A DNA stretch of 19,525 bases from an uncultured Lachnospiraceae bacterium (GTDB taxonomy: Bacteria; Bacillota; Clostridia; Lachnospirales; Lachnospiraceae). Location of the stretch: assembly GCA_910579645.1 (NCBI GenBank), contig CAJTVK010000013.1:1-19525 (forward strand). Reading direction: 5' to 3'. The notes under the pieces are model-generated. The model worked only from the letters and a program-made list of their open reading frames with translations. It was not told the DNA's origin and ran no database searches. Below, piece by piece: positions 6,479 to 13,691 of the stretch. The position numbers and the translations under genes are program-made. Within the stretch, counting starts at the first letter, position 1, and each line of letters starts with the position of its first letter.

Positions 6479-9400
6479 ATGAAGAGTTTACGGAAATTGG
6501 CCGGTATTACGATTTTTTTCATACTGGTTTTTATGGTGGTTGCGTTGTTCCGGTATCAAAGAAAAGAGGAAATGTCCCAGCTGCCGGAGCAGATAGAATA
6601 TTATTTAAACGAGGGCTGGGAAATGACCTTGCTGGAGGGCATGGAAGCCGATGCGGCCGAAGAGTATGATATTTTGCGGAAATCGATTGCGGATGCGTAT
6701 GCAGCCGGGGCTTACAGCGGGGCGGAACTGCCTTTTTCGGGAAAATGCAAAGCTTCTGACGTGGCGGTCTTCCGAAATATGCTGCCGGAGGAATGGGCGG
6801 GTCTGACCATGAATTTTGCTTCTTCGGATGCGGATGTACGTGTGGCTTTGGACGGTGAGGTCATTTATGAACATAAGCTGGAGGACGAGGATGCCTCCGG
6901 CCCGCCGTCGGGAGAATATGAGAATTTTGTGGATCTTCCCAAAGTGTTTGAGAAAGGGGAACTGTGGATTGAACTGAGGTCTTCCCATCCGGATGGGGCC
7001 GCCAAGTTAGGGAACGTAAAGATTGAAACCCGGGATATGGTGATTATCGGAGTGGTGGGAAACAGCATTGCCGATATCGGCTGCTGCCTGCTGATTGTAA
7101 TTATGGCCATTATTATGTTTGTGCTTGCGGCAATCCGGCGGTATACGGGGCAGCCGGCCAGGGGAGAACTGTTTTTGGGGCTTGCGGGCATCTCGGCGGC
7201 AAGCTACTGTTTTATCGGCACGGACACACTCAGCATATTTTATGACGTGCAGGAAGCCTATGAGATGCAGGAATACTTAGTGCTTCTGCTTCCGCTGTTT
7301 CTGGCCTTATATTTTGAAAGGAATCTACATAAGCAATATCCGCGCCGTTTTGCCGTGCTGTTATGCTTTGTGAGCATCAATGCAGTAGGGCAGATTTTGC
7401 TGCAGATGCTGGGGGCATGGTATCTGGAGGATATGGTGGACATATCTGCCGTTGTGGTAGGAGTGGTCTGTCTGGCGGCTATCGTGACTTTGGTGCAGTT
7501 TGATTACAAAAATAAGCGTTATCAGACTTGGCTGTCGGTGCTGTCCATGATTGTGCTGCTTTCCGGCGGAATTGCAAATGTGATTATGAATACATTCAGT
7601 ATTTACGGCAATGCGGCGGGGCAGTACAGCATGACTATTTTTGCGGTGATGATGGCGGTCATGCATATACTTCAGCTTTCGAAGGAATACCGCGCCAGCG
7701 CGGAAGAGAAGGTGAAGGAGACGGAACAGCAGAATCTGCTGTTGGCGCAGGCGAAGGGAGAGGCGGAAACGGCCAAGATGGAGGCTTTGGCTGCAAATGA
7801 GGCGAAGGGAAAGTTCCTGGCACATATGTCCCATGAAATCCGTACGCCTATCAATGCCGTGCTGGGCATGGATGAAATGATTCTGAGGGAAACGAAAGAG
7901 CAGAATATAAAGGAATATGCCATGGATATTTATACGGCAGGCCAGAACCTGCTGCTGTTGATCAATGATATTCTGGACTTTTCCAAGATTGATTCCGGGA
8001 AAATGGAGATAGTGCCGGTGACTTATGACATCAGCAGCCTGATTCATGATCTGGCAGGCATGGCTTCGCAGAGGGCAGGGGAGAAGGGCATCCGGCTGGA
8101 AGTGGAAGCCGGCCACGAGATTCCTTCCCGGCTGTTTGGGGATGATGTGCGTATCCGTCAGGTGCTGACGAACATTCTTACCAATGCGGTGAAATACACT
8201 CATGAAGGGACGGTATGGCTGCGCGTCCAAAGCAGAAGGGCAGGAGAAGGGACGGCAGTGCTGAAGTTTGAAGTGGAGGATACGGGCATTGGCATAAAAG
8301 CCGAAGATCTGCCCAAGCTTTCTGCGGAGTTTGAGCGGATTGAGGAGGACAGGAACCGAAATATTGAGGGCAGCGGACTGGGAATGAGCATAACCATTCA
8401 GCTGCTGGAATTGATGGGCAGCAGGCTGCAGGTGGAAAGCGTCTATGGGAAAGGGTCTAAATTCTATTTTGAATTGGAGCAAAAGGTGGTGGATGATACA
8501 CCGATAGGCGATTTTGAGTCCCGGGTTCAGCAGATGGCGGGAAATTACAGCTACTATGCACAATTTTGCGCGCCGGATGCCAAAATACTGGTGGTGGATG
8601 ACAATGCCGTGAATCGGAAAGTGCTGCGGAGCCTGCTGAAGGAGACGCGGATTCAGGTGACGGAAGCGGGCGGGGGCCGAGAGTGCCTGGAACTGGTGCG
8701 GAAGAACCGGTATGACCTGATTTTTCTGGATCATATGATGCCGGAAATGGACGGAGTGGAGACACTCCATCATATCAAAGAACTTCCCGGCTGTCCGTGC
8801 CGGGATACTCCCATTGTGGTGCTGACGGCGAATGCAGTGGCGGGGGCAAAGGAAAAATATCTGGAAGAAGGCTTTGACGATTTCCTGTCTAAGCCCATTG
8901 TTCCGGATAAATTGGAGAATATGATGAAAAAAATGCTGCCGGACGAATTGCAGCAGGAACGGCAGCCGGAACCATACGCCGCGGGAAACGGCACGGATAG
9001 GTTTGGGCGGACAGGTGAAGATGCGCATGCGGGTGAGGATGCGCATGCGGGTGAGGATGCGCATGCGGGTGAAGATAGGCGCATGGGTATAGGCAATCGG
9101 GGAGAGGTTCCGGAGGGGCTTCCGCAGGTGGATGGCCTGGACTGGCAGTATGCCTGGCTGCACCTGCCGGATGAGGAACTGTTGGAATATACGGTAAAAG
9201 AGTTTTATGCACAGATTGAATCCGCTGCGGAGCAGTTGGAACGGTCATATGGGCGGCTTGGGGAGCCGGGGCAGTTGGATCGGTATCGGATTCAGGTACA
9301 TGCCATGAAAAGCCTTGCGGCAACGGTAGGTTTGCTTTCTCTTTCCGGTCTTGCAAAACTATTGGAATATGCGGCAAAAGATGGTAGAATAGATACAATC

Positions 9401-9742
9401 CTGTCCGTAACCGCACCGTTTCTGGAAGAGTGGCGCAGTTACGGGGAGAAACTGCAGGGGGTTTTCGGCATAGAGGCCATGGGACAGAGAAAAGCGGCGG
9501 ATGCTTCCGTCATAAAGGCTCTTGTGGAAATGGTGAGGATCGGTCTGCAGGAGATGGATATTGACCGGGCAGACCAAGCGGCGGCGGAACTGCTGGCATA
9601 TGATTATCCGGAAGAAACCGGGCAGCATATCCGGAGGCTTGCCGAAGCGGTCACCAATCTGGACGCGGAGGAAGCGGACCGCTTGGCGGACTTGCTTATT
9701 GCCGGAGGAAATCTGGACAGGCTTGGCAGTGCAGAACGGTAG
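6479..9742 (+). CDS. Hybrid sensor histidine kinase, 7TM with receiver and Hpt
   Basis: A 1087-residue membrane phosphorelay protein. Order: TM segment (about 9-24); extracytoplasmic domain of about 165 residues, beta-rich (AGLTMNFASSDADVRVALDG); seven membrane segments (about 190-400) as in 7TM-type receptors with an extracellular binding domain; coiled coil (about 403-445); HisKA with phospho-acceptor H452 in MSHEIRTP; HATPase with N-box TNILTNAVKY, G1 DTGIGIK and G2 GSGLGMSI; receiver with phospho-acceptor D751 in FLDHMMPEMDG; a linker with in-frame AGEDAH repeats (about 846-866); an Hpt domain with H941 in HAMKSLAATVG; and an extra helical C-terminus (about 1000-1087). It would autophosphorylate and pass phosphate His-Asp-His to a separate regulator, most simply the protein encoded just downstream. 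The ligand is unknown. Confidence 0.93.
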   Translation: MKSLRKLAGITIFFILVFMVVALFRYQRKEEMSQLPEQIEYYLNEGWEMTLLEGMEADAAEEYDILRKSIADAYAAGAYSGAELPFSGKCKASDVAVFRNMLPEEWAGLTMNFASSDADVRVALDGEVIYEHKLEDEDASGPPSGEYENFVDLPKVFEKGELWIELRSSHPDGAAKLGNVKIETRDMVIIGVVGNSIADIGCCLLIVIMAIIMFVLAAIRRYTGQPARGELFLGLAGISAASYCFIGTDTLSIFYDVQEAYEMQEYLVLLLPLFLALYFERNLHKQYPRRFAVLLCFVSINAVGQILLQMLGAWYLEDMVDISAVVVGVVCLAAIVTLVQFDYKNKRYQTWLSVLSMIVLLSGGIANVIMNTFSIYGNAAGQYSMTIFAVMMAVMHILQLSKEYRASAEEKVKETEQQNLLLAQAKGEAETAKMEALAANEAKGKFLAHMSHEIRTPINAVLGMDEMILRETKEQNIKEYAMDIYTAGQNLLLLINDILDFSKIDSGKMEIVPVTYDISSLIHDLAGMASQRAGEKGIRLEVEAGHEIPSRLFGDDVRIRQVLTNILTNAVKYTHEGTVWLRVQSRRAGEGTAVLKFEVEDTGIGIKAEDLPKLSAEFERIEEDRNRNIEGSGLGMSITIQLLELMGSRLQVESVYGKGSKFYFELEQKVVDDTPIGDFESRVQQMAGNYSYYAQFCAPDAKILVVDDNAVNRKVLRSLLKETRIQVTEAGGGRECLELVRKNRYDLIFLDHMMPEMDGVETLHHIKELPGCPCRDTPIVVLTANAVAGAKEKYLEEGFDDFLSKPIVPDKLENMMKKMLPDELQQERQPEPYAAGNGTDRFGRTGEDAHAGEDAHAGEDAHAGEDRRMGIGNRGEVPEGLPQVDGLDWQYAWLHLPDEELLEYTVKEFYAQIESAAEQLERSYGRLGEPGQLDRYRIQVHAMKSLAATVGLLSLSGLAKLLEYAAKDGRIDTILSVTAPFLEEWRSYGEKLQGVFGIEAMGQRKAADASVIKALVEMVRIGLQEMDIDRADQAAAELLAYDYPEETGQHIRRLAEAVTNLDAEEADRLADLLIAGGNLDRLGSAER
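9014..9076 (+). repeat. In-frame 18-bp tandem repeat (3.5 copies) in the kinase linker
   Basis: The unit GGTGAGGATGCGCATGCG starts at 9014, 9032 and 9050, with a partial fourth copy at 9068. It encodes (A)GEDAH three times in the linker between receiver and Hpt. The repeats are nearly identical at DNA level, so they expanded recently; copy number should vary without breaking the frame. Each unit contains the palindrome GCATGC. Confidence 0.9.
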
Positions 9743-9773
9743 CCTGCCGGGAGGCATCTCGGGGGAGGTATTT

Positions 9774-9794
9774 ATGTGTACCCCGGCGTTATAA
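9774..9794 (+). CDS. Possible 6-codon leader ORF (MCTPAL)
   Basis: ATG at 9774 lies 5 bases after GGGGGAGG (9761-9768), the best ribosome site in this junction, yet reads only M-C-T-P-A-L and stops at 9794. The overlapping GTG at 9776 (7 bases from the same site) opens the response regulator. Whether the ATG is really used is unknown; if so, it would compete with the GTG start or feed a re-initiation at 9815 or 9824. Confidence 0.25.
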   Translation: MCTPAL

Positions 9795-10597
9795 ATACAT
9801 GTTTGGGAAGGGGCATGGGGATAGTGAAGAAAAAAATATTATTGATTGGGAAACTGAATGTGGTAGTCAATGAAACAAATAAATTTTTGTCGCAGTTTTT
9901 TCATGTGCAGCTTTGTTCCGAGAATGCAGGTGTCTTGGAGGGTATGCTGAAAATCGTAAATCCCGATTTGGTTCTCATCAGCCTGATTGGTGCATATGAC
10001 ATCGACACATCCATATTTTTTATGCTGCATGATCAGTATGCGCATATTCCTGTGCTGACAATCGGCACAAAGGAGGAAAGCGCTGCTTTCTTTAAATACT
10101 ATGAGGAGAGCCAGTTTGAAAATTTAATCCGTCCGGTTGAAAATACGGTGATTCTGGAGGCGGCATGCCGGAAGCTTGGGCTGGACAGGAAGAAATTGGA
10201 AAAGGATGCAGAGGAAGAAAGAAAAGAAAATACCGGGAAGAAGAGAATTCTGGTAGTGGATGACAACGGTACGGCACTCCGGACGATGAAAGCCATGTTG
10301 GAAGAATATTATGATGTGGCGGTAGCGATTTCCGGAGCGCAGGCCATGACCTCTATCGGCAAAAAAAGGCCGGATTTAATTTTGCTGGATTATGAAATGC
10401 CGGTCTGTGACGGTAAGATGACTTTGGAGATGATACGCGCGGACGATGACATGAAGGATATACCGGTTATTTTCCTCACGGCCATCAATGACCGCGCCAA
10501 CATAGAGGCAGTGCTGAAATTAAAGCCTGCGGGGTATTTTCTGAAGCCTGCGGTGAAAGATATGTTGTTGGCGGAAATCGCCAAAATATTGAAGTAA
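9776..10597 (+). CDS. Response regulator, pseudo-receiver plus receiver, no output domain
   Basis: A 273-residue cytoplasmic protein with two receiver-fold domains. The first (KKILLIGKLNVVV to about residue 125) lacks both the N-terminal acidic pair and the phospho-acceptor aspartate (NPDLVLISLIG), so it is a pseudo-receiver. The second is complete: RILVVDDNG acidic pair, D205 in LLDYEMPVCDG, Thr in VIFLTA and Lys in GYFLKPA. No DNA-binding or enzymatic output follows, so it likely acts by protein contact or as a phosphate sink or shuttle for the kinase 33 bases upstream, whose Hpt is its natural donor. The start is uncertain: GTG 9776 has the strong ribosome site, while ATG 9815 or GTG 9824 begin directly at the domain. 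Confidence 0.88.
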   Translation: MYPGVINTCLGRGMGIVKKKILLIGKLNVVVNETNKFLSQFFHVQLCSENAGVLEGMLKIVNPDLVLISLIGAYDIDTSIFFMLHDQYAHIPVLTIGTKEESAAFFKYYEESQFENLIRPVENTVILEAACRKLGLDRKKLEKDAEEERKENTGKKRILVVDDNGTALRTMKAMLEEYYDVAVAISGAQAMTSIGKKRPDLILLDYEMPVCDGKMTLEMIRADDDMKDIPVIFLTAINDRANIEAVLKLKPAGYFLKPAVKDMLLAEIAKILK

Positions 10598-10658
10598 GGC
10601 TCCGGCTGTTAGGAGTTGACTGCCATAGGAAGGGATTTGCGGATATACTTAAGAGTGC

Positions 10659-10674
10659 ATATTGCAAACAATAT
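10659..10674. terminator. Small hairpin between convergent genes, weak terminator candidate
   Basis: ATATTG-CAAA-CAATAT forms a perfect 6-bp stem with a 4-base loop, between the ends of the response regulator and the oppositely oriented Vsr gene. It is AT-rich and followed by no clear T-run on either strand, so its function as terminator is doubtful. Confidence 0.25.
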
Positions 10675-10676
10675 CC

Positions 10677-11144
10677 TTATTCAAGTTCATGGAAAGTGTC
10701 GCTGCCGGGGTTCTCACAGGAATCCATGCGCAAATCCCATATGGCTTCTTCAATTACTTGTATGCAGTCCTCTGTATGTTTTAAGATGTCCTGTCCCCAG
10801 AAATGGATGACGGTATAGCCGAGATAGAGCAGCTTTTTATCATTTTCCCAATCGCGGCTGCGGTTGCGTTCGATTTTTTTAATCCAGTATTCGGGATTGT
10901 TCCCTTTTCCCAGTTTTATTTTCAGAAATTCCCAGTCTTTGCCATGGAAAAACTCGCTGTCACAGAAAATGGCTATTTTATATTTGGTCAGAGCAATGTC
11001 GGGAGAGCCGGGCAGCGCTTTATAATTTTTGCGGTAGCGGTATCCTTTGTGCCATAGGGCCTTGCGCAGGCACAGTTCGATGGAGGTATCCTTGCTATGT
11101 ATTTTACTCATGTTTTTTGAAACTATTTCGGGGTTCCGCGGCAT
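10677..11144 (-). CDS. vsr: Vsr-type very short patch repair endonuclease
   Basis: A 155-residue nuclease of the Vsr family, which nicks beside T:G mismatches produced by deamination of 5-methylcytosine. The N-terminus NMSKIHSKDTSIELCLRKAL is the typical opening (usually 'RM..I...DT..E...R..L...G.RYR'). LPGSPDIALTKYKIAIFCDS carries the catalytic Asp (D49, matching D51 of the E. coli enzyme), FFHGKDWE keeps the active-site His, and PEYWIKKIERNRSRD matches the helical 'FW..KI..N..RD' block; it ends in VIHFWGQDI. Length is normal. The start at 11144 has AAGGAAGG at 7 bases on the minus strand; an upstream GTG (11180) is less likely. Such genes normally sit beside a C5-cytosine methyltransferase; none is in this window. 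Confidence 0.9.
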   Translation of the reverse strand: MPRNPEIVSKNMSKIHSKDTSIELCLRKALWHKGYRYRKNYKALPGSPDIALTKYKIAIFCDSEFFHGKDWEFLKIKLGKGNNPEYWIKKIERNRSRDWENDKKLLYLGYTVIHFWGQDILKHTEDCIQVIEEAIWDLRMDSCENPGSDTFHELE

Positions 11145-11233
11145 AGGGCATCCTTCCTTTCTTCTGTAATTTCCTGTCACTTTTCTTACGGTATTCTTTC
11201 GGGGGAACCGGCCGGCCTTGTTATATTGGCATC

Positions 11234-11262
11234 ATTATAGTGGAATAAGGCAGGAAAGACAA
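11234..11262 (-). promoter_or_regulatory. Sigma-A-type promoter for vsr
   Basis: Read on the minus strand: TTGTCT (11262-11257; 4 of 6), a 17-base spacer and a perfect TATAAT (11239-11234). Transcription would start near 11227, giving a leader of about 83 bases before the vsr start. Confidence 0.65.
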
Positions 11263-11303
11263 GGGATTTCCGTGGGAGCATAGACACTATCTTTGATTCT
11301 GCT

Positions 11304-11345
11304 GTAAAAAATAGGTAAAAAATATGACGTAAAAAATTAAAAAAG
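11304..11345 (+). repeat. Phased A-tracts (GTAAAAAAT repeats), likely curved DNA
   Basis: GTAAAAAAT occurs at 11304, 11315 and 11329, followed by a further A-run at 11339-11344. Spacings of 11, 14 and about 10 bases are close to helical phasing, so the DNA is probably bent or acts as an UP-like element just upstream of the presumed blaI-like promoter (TATTAT at 11372-11377, no good -35 box). Confidence 0.55.
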
Positions 11346-11400
11346 GTGTTTTCTTTTTTGTCATATTGTGGTATTATTAGGCAGTGAAGGAGATTTTGCA

Positions 11401-11418
11401 ATGAACGTAAATTCTTAA
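11401..11418 (+). CDS. Possible 5-codon leader peptide (MNVNS)
   Basis: ATG at 11401 is placed 8 bases after a strong GAAGGAG (11386-11392) and reads M-N-V-N-S-stop. It lies directly before a terminator-like hairpin (11429-11456) and 59 bases before the repressor gene. Such an ideal ribosome site on so short a frame suggests a regulatory leader rather than chance, but translation is not shown. Confidence 0.45.
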   Translation: MNVNS

Positions 11419-11428
11419 AAAAGTTCAC

Positions 11429-11456
11429 GAGTCCTTTTGAGGGGGCTTTTTTATTT
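11429..11456 (+). terminator. Terminator-like hairpin in the leader (attenuator candidate)
   Basis: GAGTCCTT (11429-11436) pairs with GGGGGCTT-type bases (11441-11448) through an 8-bp stem with several G-U pairs and a TTGA loop, followed by TTTTATTT. The left arm base run TCCTT (11432-11436) can also pair with AAGGA (11387-11391) in the leader-ORF ribosome site, so two exclusive structures are possible. The stem is weak because of the wobble pairs. Confidence 0.45.
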
Positions 11457-11476
11457 GCAAAATGGAGAATGGATGA

Positions 11477-11902
11477 ATGGAAAAAGGGAAAAAAGAATTT
11501 CATTTGCCTGAGAGGGAAGTAGATATCTTGTATGCTATGTGGAACGCCGGCAGACCGTTGATGGCATCGGAGATTACAGAGGTAAATGAAGAATTGAAAT
11601 TGGCAACCGTGCATACCACGCTGAAGAGGATGCTGAAAAAGAATCTGATTGAGGTTGTGGATTTTGCAAAAAGTGGCAATGTGTTCGGCAGATGCTATCA
11701 GCCGACACTCAGTCTGCAGGAATTCGAATTGGGAAAAATATCCAGCGAATTCAAAAATAAGAAAAGTACGGACATTACCGCTTCAAACTTGGTGGCAGCA
11801 TTGTTGAGGGATGAGGACAACGGGACAATTCAGGAAGAATTGGACAAGTTGGAGAAAATGATCCAAGAGAAGCGGGAGGAAATATTGAAGGGGGATGGTT
11901 AA
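11477..11902 (+). CDS. BlaI/MecI/CopY-family transcriptional repressor
   Basis: A 141-residue winged-helix repressor. The N-terminal domain shows the family pattern: LPEREVDILYAMWNAGRPLM, then EITEVNEELKLATVHTTLKR (recognition helix), MLKKNLIEV, and the wing with F.R.YQPTLS. The C-terminal half (about 75-141) is helical and charged, serving dimerisation and, in the family, proteolytic inactivation. It lies 15 bases before the M56 protease gene, the standard BlaI-BlaR1 order, so the protease probably relieves repression. The target is likely its own operon; I could not see a clear TACA/TGTA-type operator. The upstream leader suggests additional control. No beta-lactamase gene is adjacent. Confidence 0.9.
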   Translation: MEKGKKEFHLPEREVDILYAMWNAGRPLMASEITEVNEELKLATVHTTLKRMLKKNLIEVVDFAKSGNVFGRCYQPTLSLQEFELGKISSEFKNKKSTDITASNLVAALLRDEDNGTIQEELDKLEKMIQEKREEILKGDG

Positions 11903-11917
11903 AGGGGACGATAGGCA

Positions 11918-13069
11918 ATGGTGACATTTTCGGTGGTGGTAAATCTTTTATTTTTCAGCAGTGTGGCAATTGTGCTGCTGAAATATATCTTTAAAGATAA
12001 CAAGGTAATTTTACAGTTGGACACAAGATTTTTAATGATCTGCATGTTAGTTATTTTGTGCCGAATGCTGATACCTGTGGAATCACCGCTTACAAATAAT
12101 ATTGCTGTCAGCAGGGTTTATCCAGAGGTATATATAGCTTTGAAGAAACCGCTAATAAGTATTTTGGAGAGCGAGATAAGTACTATCCAAGTCTTTAAAC
12201 TTATATGGCTTATTGGTGCAATGGTAAGGTTAATTCAGTTATTATACTCATATACAAGAATTAGCAGGACAATAGGGGCTTGTGCAGAAATTAAAAATTC
12301 AAACATGATAGAGATACTTGAAAAAGTTAATCGGCAGTATAAGCATCCAGTGAAGTTTCGGTTAGTTCATTTGGAAGATGGCAGCACACCATGTGTATTT
12401 GGTATATGGAAACCACGAATTGTATTGACGGATATTGAAGTGACGGAAAAAGAATTAGAGTTTATCTTTTCCCACGAAATGGGGCATTACTATCGTGGTG
12501 ATTTGATAATTATAATGTTGCGTGAAATTTTTAACGCAATATATTGGTGGAATCCATGTGCATACATGTTGAATGATTTGGTGGCACAGACACAGGAGAT
12601 TAATGTTGACTTTGCTATAATGAGAAAACTGAGTCAAACAGAAATATTAGATTATTCTGCATGTTTAGTGAAAATCACAAGAGCAAGGGAAAAGAGCAAA
12701 AGGGAAGAAAGATGGCTTATGTCATTTCAAAAGGAAAGTACTCTTGTGCTAACTAAACGAATAGATTTGATGATGGATAATCTTGGGATAAGTACGAAAA
12801 AAACAATTGCGAGTGTTTTAATTTCGGTATTAATGGTGAGTTTAATTGCCATTTGCCCGAATGTAATTATTTTTAAACCATATGCAATAGCTGAGGAAGA
12901 TGCAGGCGAAAGTGGTGGTTTAAGAGATGGTAAAATGTATTACTTGAAAGTTGGAAATAATGAGTATGATTTATATATAAATGATGAATATGTATTAACA
13001 TCAGAAGTCATTTTAGATAAGAACATACCGGTGTATTTAAGTATTGAGGAGGAAAATAATGGTGACTAA
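11918..13069 (+). CDS. M56-family membrane protease (BlaR1/MecR1-like, no PBP sensor)
   Basis: A 383-residue membrane metalloprotease. Membrane segments are at about 4-26, 36-54, 85-107 and 287-308. The zinc site H186-E187-x-x-H190 sits in FSHEMGHYYRGD, with the downstream ...INVDFAIM helix supplying the further Glu/Asp region. BlaR1 proteins carry a 250-residue penicillin-binding domain after the last membrane segment; here only about 75 residues follow (GKMYYLKVGNNEYDLYINDE and onward), so it cannot bind beta-lactams in the known way and senses something else. Base composition is clearly more AT-rich than in the genes before 11.9 kb. Its end overlaps the next start by 11 bases, so the small secreted protein is translationally coupled. 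Confidence 0.88.
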   Translation: MVTFSVVVNLLFFSSVAIVLLKYIFKDNKVILQLDTRFLMICMLVILCRMLIPVESPLTNNIAVSRVYPEVYIALKKPLISILESEISTIQVFKLIWLIGAMVRLIQLLYSYTRISRTIGACAEIKNSNMIEILEKVNRQYKHPVKFRLVHLEDGSTPCVFGIWKPRIVLTDIEVTEKELEFIFSHEMGHYYRGDLIIIMLREIFNAIYWWNPCAYMLNDLVAQTQEINVDFAIMRKLSQTEILDYSACLVKITRAREKSKREERWLMSFQKESTLVLTKRIDLMMDNLGISTKKTIASVLISVLMVSLIAICPNVIIFKPYAIAEEDAGESGGLRDGKMYYLKVGNNEYDLYINDEYVLTSEVILDKNIPVYLSIEEENNGD

Positions 13070-13355
13070 AAAAGGAGTTTTACAAAAGATATTTGTCGGT
13101 GTATCCGCAATGGTAATGTCGTTGATGTTAGTTGGCTCATATAATATAGTTACATATGCAAATGAATTGAGTGAAGAGTATGTAGTGGAAACGGAGAATG
13201 ATGCGAATAATATCGCACCTCATTCTGCGATTATTGAATATAGATACAAGGTTGAAGGTACGAAATTGTATCGGCGTTTGTATAACTATACAGAACAATG
13301 TTGGGTTGGAGATTGGGAGTATGTTGGAGAAGGTTATGTAAAGCCGGATATGTAA
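13059..13355 (+). CDS. Small secreted protein, unknown function
   Basis: A 98-residue exported protein. TTGAGGAGG stands directly before ATG 13059 inside the end of the protease gene. A signal peptide is evident: basic start (MVTKKGVLQK), hydrophobic core (IFVGVSAMVMSLMLVG) and probable cleavage after VTYA. The mature part (about 58 residues) is rich in Tyr/Trp and carries YRYKVEGTKLYRRLYNYTEQ followed by CWVGDWEYVGEGYV. Position and coupling suggest that it is the output, or the ligand, of the BlaI/M56 pair. I do not recognise a characterised family. A damaged copy of its C-terminal half follows immediately. Confidence 0.75.
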   Translation: MVTKKGVLQKIFVGVSAMVMSLMLVGSYNIVTYANELSEEYVVETENDANNIAPHSAIIEYRYKVEGTKLYRRLYNYTEQCWVGDWEYVGEGYVKPDM

Positions 13356-13479
13356 GTATATATATGATTGTTGATGGTACGAAATTATATAGATGCTTAT
13401 ATAATTATTCTCAGGAATATTGGATTGGTGACTGAGAGTTGGGAAAGTTTTTTTAAATGGATATGTAAAAGCGTATTAA
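13356..13479 (+). pseudogene. Decayed tandem copy of the small secreted protein's C-terminal half
   Basis: From 13364 the DNA reads MIVDGTKLYRCLYNYSQEYW then IGD-stop (TGA at 13433-13435), aligning with VEGTKLYRRLYNYTEQCWVGDW of the intact gene; the conserved Trp codon TGG has become TGA. After a further frame change, NGYVKAY-stop (13456-13479) matches EGYVKPDM. The copy lacks a signal peptide and its own ribosome site. Either the protein once had two repeat units or a tandem duplicate decayed. Confidence 0.8.
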
Positions 13480-13582
13480 TTAAATTATGGGATTATAATT
13501 AAAGTTGGCACTGAAATAGTAAAATCTAAGTATGACATAGGTAAAGAGATATTTGTGATAATTAGTGGAGTGCAAACAGAAG

Positions 13583-13626
13583 CAGAGAATCAATCATTTA
13601 GTATGTTAGATTCTCTGTTTTTTTTC
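13583..13626 (+). terminator. Rho-independent terminator
   Basis: CAGAGAATC (13583-13591) pairs perfectly with GATTCTCTG (13609-13617) around a 17-base loop, followed by nine T residues. It closes the BlaI / M56 protease / small secreted protein transcript. Confidence 0.85.
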
Positions 13627-13691
13627 AGCATTTATTATTCAAAGGTATATAAAAATTACAGATATAGAATTATTCAGGGATGTGATATGTT

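Noticed and set aside
9014..9076. Short regular repeats as a CRISPR array
   Set aside because: The units are 18 bp, contiguous without spacers, in frame inside a protein gene.
7361..9163. A 600-codon minus-strand open frame inside the kinase
   Set aside because: It is a shadow of the strongly supported kinase gene, has a His/Pro/Gln-rich composition typical of antisense frames, and no ribosome site.
11186..11614. 142-codon minus-strand frame
   Set aside because: Overlaps the repressor gene and its leader; Phe/Leu/Ser-rich antisense-like composition.
11918..13069. Beta-lactam resistance sensor BlaR1/MecR1
   Set aside because: The penicillin-binding sensor domain is missing and there is no beta-lactamase or PBP2a gene; only the M56 protease part is shared.
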